Source: Flavobacterium psychrolimnae
GTDB lineage: Bacteria; Bacteroidota; Bacteroidia; Flavobacteriales; Flavobacteriaceae
Length of the DNA: 58,933 nt
Direction: 5' to 3'
Assembly: GCF_003312425.1 (NCBI RefSeq)
Contig: NZ_QNUX01000018.1
Coordinates: 1 to 58,933 of the forward strand
The position numbers and the translations under genes are program-made. Below are positions 53,165 to 58,933 of the stretch, piece after piece (the first letter of the stretch is position 1; the number at the start of each line of letters is the position of its first letter). Below the pieces are notes generated by a model. The model was not told where the DNA came from. It made no database searches and saw only the letters and a program-made list of their open reading frames with translations.

Positions 53165-54007
53165 ATGGAACAATTGGAGCGACAAATTGCTTCCACTAAA
53201 TTTGTAATGGCCCAACTTTCGTCGACCCAATTGTATTATGTCTTATTAGGAAATGACTTTACATTAGACATAAATAATCCGAAAGAACCAAAGATTGTCT
53301 GTATAAGCAACAATCACCAGAAAATTCAAATTTATGGTGCAGTGTTGTCCCTATATGTTTCTCGTTTGGTAAAACTCGTTAATCAAAAGGAAAACTAAAA
53401 AGTAGTCTGATCTTTGATAAATTCCCTACTATCTATCTCAACAATATAGACAGTCTAATTACCACAGCCCAAGGCAATAAAGTAGCTACCTGTTTGGGGA
53501 TTCAAGACTTCAGTCAGCTTCGTAAAGATTATGGTCGAGAACAAGCGGATGTGATTATGAACATCACCGGAAATATTGTGAGCGGTCAAGTTAATGGTGA
53601 CACAGCTAAGCAATTGTCAGAGCGCTTTGGCAAAATTATGCAGGGCAGAGAATCGATATCTTTAAATAGCGGCAAAACTTCCATCAGCCGTTCCAAACAA
53701 TTAGAGTCAGCCGTCCCTCCTTCCAAAATTTCGTCTCTAAGTTCAGGTAAATTTGTCAGAATGGTTGCCGATGATCCTAACTGCAAAATTGATCTAAAAA
53801 AGATTCATTGTGAAATAATTAAAATCATAATGCGCTAAAAAAGAAGAGGCTAATTATAAAGATATTGCGATAATTCGGAAGATTGATACCGCAATGGTAC
53901 AACGAAATTATTTGCAGGTAAAACAGGATTTTCAAGAGATCATGCAGTCTGAAATGGAGCGTTTGTTAGGTGATCCTGGGCTTGCTTATTTGGTGTTGAA
54001 GAATTGA
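53165..54007 (+). pseudogene. TraG/VirD4-like coupling protein, C-terminal fragment
   Basis: The first frame (53165-53398) reads RQIASTKFVMAQLSSTQLYY and NDFTLDINNPKEPKIVCISN. A shift near 53395 leads to SSLIFDKFPTIYL and TCLGIQDFSQLRKDYG, then GQVNGDTAKQLSERFGKIMQ. Another shift near 53810 precedes a final helical part ending at 54007. These are the C-terminal motifs of TraG-type coupling proteins of mobilisable Bacteroidota elements. The N-terminal membrane part and Walker A are missing. Confidence 0.8.
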
Positions 54008-54631
54008 GTATCCTTTTGTTATCATTTGTTTTGACTCATAATATAATGTAGAAACAAAACTTTAAAGTAATCCAAAATTCATTAGAAATATAGTACAGGC
54101 ATAAATAAGTTACGAAATTCTGTCAAAAAGGTGCTATTATGTAGTTATCTGTTCGGTTTACCCAATTTTAAAATTAAAAAATTTCAATAGTCTTATTTTA
54201 AATTTTAAAAACCTTTAACCTTAATATTTTAGAACTAAATCTACCTAAAAATATAACCTATGCTTTAACAATTGCATATATTTACTTGCAGTAAATACTT
54301 AAATATTGATATTTTATAGCAAAAAAATATATCTATCATTTCACTAAACACCCTTATAAATTATTTAACATAACTTTTATTAAGTTATCCAAATCGATCA
54401 ATTTTTTAGTACTTTTAGCTTGTTTACCATTCTATCCTATAGAATATATTGTAGCTTAAAGATTCAAAGAACTTGAGCTGTTATATTCTTGATAATTAAT
54501 TTTTTTTGCAGAAGCAAGTATAAAACCATACACTACTTATTTAAAACCCGAAATATTGACAAACTGTAATCTTAAGGAGATTTAATTTTAATCTTTATAT
54601 CTTTTTGTTGCTTTTAAATTTTTTCGTCGGT
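54008..54631. other. AT-rich gene-free region
   Basis: About 620 bp, extremely AT-rich, no ORF with family features and no hairpin that stands out. It follows the traG remnant and precedes the terminator of the lipoprotein pair. Confidence 0.5.
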
Positions 54632-54674
54632 ATAAAAAATCAAAGTAGTTTTCTTTTGACTAAAAACTACTTTG
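54632..54674 (-). terminator. Terminator of the two-lipoprotein operon
   Basis: CAAAGTAGTTTT (54641-54652) and AAAACTACTTTG (54663-54674) are perfect 12-bp arms. On the minus strand the stem is followed by ATTTTTTAT. It lies 24 bp after the stop of the last gene. Confidence 0.8.
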
Positions 54675-54697
54675 AAATAAATACCAACAAATTATTA

Positions 54698-55006
54698 TCA
54701 ACGTTTTCTGATGATTTTGACGATTTTCTTACTATTATCTACTTCGATACTATAATCATCTTTAATTGTATCTACAATAGATTTAAACATAGTGATATCA
54801 TATTCTTTACCATCTAAACTAATTTTATTATATCCTATTGAATTTATTCTAGATTTTATTCTATTTGTTTCATATTTGCTTTCATACGCGTCTAGGGATA
54901 TAGAATTAGAAGAATTTATTAAATCTTTCTTTAAATGGTATTTTTTCTGAGCACAACCTATTGTTAAAAGTATAATTAATGTACAGTAAATAATATTTTT
55001 GATCAT
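54698..55006 (-). CDS. Lipoprotein of unknown function, second of a pair
   Basis: 102 residues. Leader MIKNIIYCTLIILLTIGC with the lipobox Cys at residue 18, then a Lys/Ser-rich stretch and an alpha/beta end (TMFKSIVDTIKDDYSIEVDNSKKIVKIIRK). No family recognised. It starts 5 bp after the neighbouring lipoprotein gene and shares its terminator, so the two are one operon. Confidence 0.65.
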   Translation of the reverse strand: MIKNIIYCTLIILLTIGCAQKKYHLKKDLINSSNSISLDAYESKYETNRIKSRINSIGYNKISLDGKEYDITMFKSIVDTIKDDYSIEVDNSKKIVKIIRKR

Positions 55007-55011
55007 AATTT

Positions 55012-55419
55012 TTAACCTTTAATTTTAGCGACGTTGCTTAAACCACAAACATTCATTAGTAATTGCGTTGCAGCACTTGCCGGTACAAAAATAGTATCTC
55101 CTGAAACATCATCTGTATAAATAGTACCGTAAGTAGCACAATCTCCTCCACTATACCATAAACCTCTTGTTGAAGTTACTTTATAAGTAGAAGATTGTTG
55201 TTTTTCAAAATAAAAAATCCCTTTTTTGTTTATTTCTTTATTGATAGCATCAATTTTTTGATACTTATCAGAATTTAAAATATTTGGATTCTGTCTAATT
55301 TTTTTATTGTTTAACATTTCAGATGCAACTAAATCTGTATTTTCTGTTTGTAATTCTTCTTTAGAACACGAAACTAATAAAAAAATAAATAAGCTAAATA
55401 AAAGTGCAAATTTTTTCAT
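55012..55419 (-). CDS. Lipoprotein of unknown function, first of a pair
   Basis: 135 residues. Leader MKKFALLFSLFIFLLVSC with lipobox Cys18. The mature part has a charged helix, then a compact C-terminal region with two Cys (GGDCATYGTIYTDDVSG; LLMNVCGLSN) that could form a disulfide. No family recognised. The pair lies in the lanthipeptide segment and could encode immunity proteins or envelope factors, but nothing in the sequence proves this. Confidence 0.65.
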   Translation of the reverse strand: MKKFALLFSLFIFLLVSCSKEELQTENTDLVASEMLNNKKIRQNPNILNSDKYQKIDAINKEINKKGIFYFEKQQSSTYKVTSTRGLWYSGGDCATYGTIYTDDVSGDTIFVPASAATQLLMNVCGLSNVAKIKG

Positions 55420-56364
55420 ATACGAAATTACTTCCCATTAAATTAATTCGGAATACCGAAAGGACGATAACTTTAGGTACTATTAAAATTTGGTTAATGT
55501 ACCGCCCCGTTGTCAGATTAAAATAAATTTAAAACCTTTTTATTTAAACTACTTGATTTTTTCCTTGAGACATCATCTTTGTAATGTTATTTTACTCTTT
55601 AATAATCAATATAGTCGGTCAAAATTTCTCCTCGAACTTCCTCATATATATGACTAAATCACACAAAACAGCTTAAATACTGGTAGATATGCGCGATTAA
55701 AATCATATAATATTTACATAATTAAAAATTATCTTACAAAATATAAAATATTTTTTATCAATCAGAAAACTTTTCTGTTTTAATATCAAGTTTATAACAT
55801 CTGAACAACCATTAAAAATAGTAATGCAATAATTTTAAAATCTTTCTTCTATTATTTGTCCCGTTAATATAATTTTTTAATAAATAATTTTTTCTGTAAA
55901 ATCTTTGCTACCAAATTACTATTCAATATCTAACATTCGTAAATCACTAACTTTGCTACAAAATCATTATAAAAACAATAATTACAAATTTATCTTCTAT
56001 CGTATTATAGGATGGTACATATTTTCCACAAAAAGTAAAAAATTTAGCGCTACGAAAATTTGCACGAGTATGATTTACATTAATAAACATTTCCAATAAG
56101 GTAGAATGATAATCACTAATTTTTTCGAAAAATATAAATTTTGGACTCATTCCTCTCAAACATATCCCCAGTTTTTAATGATAAAATATTTATCTGTAAG
56201 AATCATTTAAGTACAGTCAAAAATTTTAATAATGTTTGCTAGTTATTATAAATATTCTGACTCTAAATTTCAAAAAATTTCACACACACTTAGTTTTAAA
56301 AATGATTAATGGGAATTCTAATACGAACTTATAGATTAAAATTGATTAGTCGTTTGTAAGTCAC
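55420..56364. other. AT-rich gene-free region
   Basis: About 940 bp upstream of the lipoprotein pair. Only short, low-complexity frames occur (for example 55956-56159 minus and 55905-56099 plus), and they overlap each other. The first 100 bp should hold the promoter of the lipoprotein operon. Possibly decayed DNA like the segment that follows. Confidence 0.5.
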
Positions 56365-56760
56365 TAATCTTTAACAAAAAAGGTAGTTTTTAAGCATAAT
56401 GTGTTAAAATATCGAAAGTTTAAATAAATTCCACTTAATGACTTCTTTAGGTAAGACTGTAAATCTATTCCCTTCTAGATCTTTTTCATACGAATAATAG
56501 GATTTGGGATTTCATTCGGTGCGAAGTCTATGATTCCCTCGGATTCTTTTATAACCTTAAAATTATGTATAAAAAACCTAACGTTTCAGTCTATATCTTT
56601 ATTAAACAACTCGCTATAAAGTAATATAAGCTTCTTGAGACTTATTAGTTTTGCCAGAAAAATGATATCTCAAAAAGGCTTTCCAACAAGGGTATTATTA
56701 TACTATTCAACAGTCGTCGGATCATCCGGCTAAAATATAATTGATTAATCATAATATAAC
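56365..56760 (-). pseudogene. Decayed copy of the NarL-type response regulator gene
   Basis: The DNA matches the region 47914-48660 in order. The left end repeats CTTTAACAAA..AGGTAGTTTTT and the AATGTGTTAAAAT and TAAATAAAT.C segments that lie downstream of the intact gene. The middle has degenerate matches (TTTTTCATACGAATAATA against the intact gene's TTTTTCATGCGGATAATA). The right end repeats CAGTCGTCGGATCATC, the start of the intact gene. It is about 350 bp shorter and has no open frame, so it is an old duplicate with deletions. Confidence 0.75.
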
Positions 56761-56800
56761 TTTAACAAAATAAGTAGTAAAACTACATATTTTGTTAAAG
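56760..56800. repeat. Large palindrome built on the recurring CTTTAACAAA motif
   Basis: CTTTAACAAAATAAGTAGT (56760-56778) and ACTACATATTTTGTTAAAG (56782-56800) are inverted copies, 18 of 19 bases matching, around AAA. The left arm corresponds to motif copy B upstream of the intact regulator gene; the right arm is an added inverted copy. No T-tract follows, so an operator or hairpin is more likely than a terminator. Confidence 0.65.
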
Positions 56801-57039
56801 TTGAATGTATACCAATTTTTTCTATATGTCATATCACTATGTTTATGAGAAATTTAATAAAAAATTAGAAACTATCAAGATAGTTTACAATACAATACAT
56901 CCAAATAATAATTAATCTTTTGGAGCATAAAAACTAAGTTAACATTCTCCAAACTGATCTAAAAAAATTTATAAAAAGTAGAAATTTAATCAAATAGTTT
57001 TAAAATCCTCATCTAGTTCAATAATAAAATAATTTATGT
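56801..57039. promoter_or_regulatory. Upstream region of the unknown three-gene unit
   Basis: 239 bp AT-rich DNA between the palindrome and the ATG at 57040. Presumably carries the promoter for the following operon; no clear motif was identified. Confidence 0.3.
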
Positions 57040-58260
57040 ATGGAAAAATTTAAAAAACAAAACCTTGAAAAAGAAAATTTCTTCAATGGAGACGATGGAA
57101 TTCAAATTAATGAATTATTGGAGTTGATCAAAAAAAGCGATTATTACAATGATATTTTAGAGTATTTTAATATTGATCAAAATGATATCACGAGAATAAA
57201 TATAAAAGGGGCAAAATCACTTTTCACAAAGATTAAAAACATAAATGAAAAATATGTTAAAGAAGACTTGATAAGTGACCTAAAGGACTTAAATTTTGAT
57301 TATGATGGAGGTTTTGGGATTAAATTCAATAATCTTACAACTAACCAATATCTTAATAATCTTAATATTGATTCTTTCAAAGCATATCCAATTCATTCAG
57401 GTGAAAGAGATTTTTTTTCAAGTCTTTATGAAATAGACAAATATGCCTGTAAACTGATCGTTAAAGGTTTCAAAGATATTTTGGATCAGAATTTAGAACT
57501 GTTAAAAACGAAGGAACATCATTGCAAGAGGTATAGAATCATTCACGATAATGAAGATAATACTTTTTATTTAAGAGCCATAATATCTTTAGAAAGATAC
57601 TACAATTACGATAATGCTTTAACAGTAGTCATAGCGCTTTTAAAACTTCACTTCGAAATGCAGTCCTCCAAAGTGAATTATGATTTGCTTTCGTTTGAAT
57701 ATAACGAATCGTTTATCAGAATGTTTTTTAAAACCTCCGAGACTAAAGAATTAAAAGGAGTTGGGTTATTCGAAAATGCACTTCAGGTTTCAAATGATGA
57801 AATTAAAAGGGAAGCTTTGAAATTCTCAAATATCTGCTCCATAATTTTTAAAGATACGAATAATACCGAACAAAGGCTTTTTATAAAACCAAAAGATATC
57901 AAAACCAAAGTCTTATCAATTACTCATGGTACTGGTCCAAAAAAAGCGTTTGCAAACTTGGAAGACTTTGTCAAATCAAAGAAAAACTTTGAAGAGCTGT
58001 TTAAAGAAGCAGAAGTGATTACCAACCTGAAAGATCATAAACAGATTGTTCATCTGGTGAGAACCAAAATTAATAATTCAAATACGGATCAAATCAAAAT
58101 GTTTAAACAGGAATTAACCGGAATTCTTTTTAAAGAAATAAAAACGACAACCCAACTTTTAGAAACCTTCAACAAATTAATGCTTTTAGAAGGTTTAGAA
58201 ATCGATGCCAAAGAATACTTAAGATATCTCATTTATGAGGCTCTAATTGATAGAAAATAA
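57040..58260 (+). CDS. Unknown protein, first gene of a three-gene unit
   Basis: 406 residues, no signal peptide or membrane helix, mixed alpha/beta with many Lys and Asn. Visible pieces are a helical start (LLELIKKSDYYNDILEYFNI), a central region with strand-loop-strand character (RYRIIHDNEDNTFYLRAIISLERYY) and a helical C-terminus. I recognise no family or catalytic motif. It is followed by two genes on the same strand (49 bp and then 1 bp apart), the last of which has a P-loop. It lies in mobile, low-GC DNA. Confidence 0.75.
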   Translation: MEKFKKQNLEKENFFNGDDGIQINELLELIKKSDYYNDILEYFNIDQNDITRINIKGAKSLFTKIKNINEKYVKEDLISDLKDLNFDYDGGFGIKFNNLTTNQYLNNLNIDSFKAYPIHSGERDFFSSLYEIDKYACKLIVKGFKDILDQNLELLKTKEHHCKRYRIIHDNEDNTFYLRAIISLERYYNYDNALTVVIALLKLHFEMQSSKVNYDLLSFEYNESFIRMFFKTSETKELKGVGLFENALQVSNDEIKREALKFSNICSIIFKDTNNTEQRLFIKPKDIKTKVLSITHGTGPKKAFANLEDFVKSKKNFEELFKEAEVITNLKDHKQIVHLVRTKINNSNTDQIKMFKQELTGILFKEIKTTTQLLETFNKLMLLEGLEIDAKEYLRYLIYEALIDRK

Positions 58261-58309
58261 TTTTTAATACAGATAACGATTAGTAAAAAAAGAACCTTTT
58301 TAAATAATT

Positions 58310-58627
58310 ATGATAATAAAAACCTACACCGATAATCCTGGAGATTTAAACAAGCGTATAAATAAAAAAATCAATGATGGGGATTTAAAAACTTGGAACA
58401 TCGTCAAAAATGATAAAGGAGAAACTCTTTATACGCATACTCCAGACCAGTGGAATGAAAAAGCAATGCCAAAGCCGTCTATCAAATCAGATCATATTGC
58501 TTTTGAAATAAGATGGTGGAATAAAAACGAACCCGATCATGCTACAAAAGGATATATTACAGGAAGATTTATTGAAATTTTGATGGTTCATTTCCGCGAA
58601 CATTTTACTTATTTAGAAATCAAATAA
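58310..58627 (+). CDS. Unknown small protein, second gene of the unit
   Basis: 105 residues. Sequence suggests an alpha/beta fold with a Trp-rich strand (IAFEIRWWNKNEPDHATKGY) and a terminal helix-strand (GRFIEILMVHFREHFTYLEI). No family recognised. Its stop is one base before the ATG of the next gene, so the two are surely co-translated. Probably a partner of the P-loop protein downstream. Confidence 0.7.
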   Translation: MIIKTYTDNPGDLNKRINKKINDGDLKTWNIVKNDKGETLYTHTPDQWNEKAMPKPSIKSDHIAFEIRWWNKNEPDHATKGYITGRFIEILMVHFREHFTYLEIK

Positions 58628-58628
58628 C

Positions 58629-58874
58629 ATGAACACAATTATAACAATCTGGCATTCGGGAGGAAAAGGGAAATCAGGAACTATCCTTGCATTAGCAAAT
58701 TTATTACTAAGTCAGTACCCTAATCATAACGTTATTCACGCTTCAAAAGATGTAAATCACCTTTCGGCAGATTTTTCTCTTATTATTGAAATTAATGATA
58801 AAACAATTGCTCTGGAAAGTCTAGGGGATCCAAATGCAAATTCCAGTGATATTGACCACCCAATTCCAATTTAA
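58629..58874 (+). pseudogene. P-loop NTPase (ParA/SIMIBI-like), cut by an IS21-type end
   Basis: The frame begins MNTIITIWHSGGKGKSGTIL, with a P-loop (SGGKGKS, residues about 10-16) like the deviant Walker A of ParA/MinD-type ATPases. Gene-derived sequence runs to about 58835 (ALESLGDPN, residue 69). From 58836 the codons come from the IS21-type terminus and the frame stops at 58872-58874. The normal protein would be several times longer. It is the last member of the unit starting at 57040, so that unit is broken here unless the missing part lies beyond the IS. Confidence 0.75.
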
Positions 58875-58933
58875 AGTGAGCACCTGATTCCAATTCAAAA
58901 TGACCACCCAATTCCGGGGCAAAATGACCACCC
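58836..58933 (-). mobile_element. IS21-type terminal repeat array at the window edge
   Basis: Begins TGCAAATTCCAGTGATATTG and contains four units with the complement of GGTGGTCAttttg...GGAAT. It is the inverted copy of 39559-39656 (95 of 98 identical by my count). The 5'-TG at 58836 interrupts the P-loop gene, so this is the outer end of an IS21-type element whose body lies beyond the window. The window ends exactly in this repeat, as expected of a contig break at a multi-copy sequence. Confidence 0.85.

Noticed and set aside
55905..56159. Two overlapping short ORFs on opposite strands
   Set aside because: Low-complexity AT-rich DNA with no homology signs; probably chance.

Overview
The window looks like chromosomal DNA of a Flavobacterium-like member of the Bacteroidota (Flavobacteriaceae). 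The reasons are very AT-rich DNA, DUF2490 outer-membrane proteins, a TonB receptor paired with an HTTM protein, DUF6671, a PcfK/PcfJ pair, IS1182- and IS21-type remnants, and lipoproteins with short leaders. A few housekeeping or adaptation genes sit between stretches of accessory DNA, and many genes are decaying.

Layout. 2-613 is the 3' end of an Omp85-type barrel gene. 880-2395 is a damaged IS1182-family element. 2563-7219 is a compact block (lipoprotein, DUF2490, TerC, Fic, MscS-like, DUF2490) framed by attC-like hairpins. It abuts an HTTM gene that has lost its 5' end. The HTTM gene and the following TonB receptor carry in-frame stops (7218-10923). 11043-16755 (minus strand) holds ion and stress genes: UspA, TerC, a P-type ATPase with a small Cys-rich gene, and PsiE. 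17331-25250 (minus) holds bioD, dihydroorotase, DUF2490, an exported carbonic anhydrase, SbtA, a Sua5-type enzyme, and a tandemly duplicated DUF6671 module. 25433-29991 has a TetR regulator with a palindromic operator, then broken TonB, AraC, outer-membrane and chrA genes, and an intact exported superoxide dismutase.

30421-39440 is a remnant of a conjugative element. It holds a truncated serine recombinase, a two-gene unit with a PD-(D/E)XK nuclease, a DUF7222-like/PcfK/PcfJ operon, a large protein joining a nuclease-like domain, a NACHT NTPase and helical repeats (a likely anti-phage sensor), and a UvrD-type helicase relic.

39559-58933 is a segment of about 19 kb bounded by inverted IS21-type termini. 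Its core is an apparently complete class II lanthipeptide locus on the minus strand: a GG-leader precursor with a terminator after it, LanM, an exported HExxH protein, a C39-peptidase ABC transporter and an HlyD adaptor. Next to it are a NarL-type regulator, a LytTR regulator with a degenerate receiver, a small lipoprotein and a TPR histidine kinase. The rest holds decayed mobilisation genes, two lipoproteins, a decayed copy of the NarL regulator, and an unknown three-gene unit whose last gene is cut by the IS21-type end at the window edge.

Most promising for new biology: the lanthipeptide system with its atypical LanM and companion metalloprotease-like protein, the nuclease-NACHT protein, the DUF2490/TerC/Fic/MscS operon, and the unknown module at 57040-58838.
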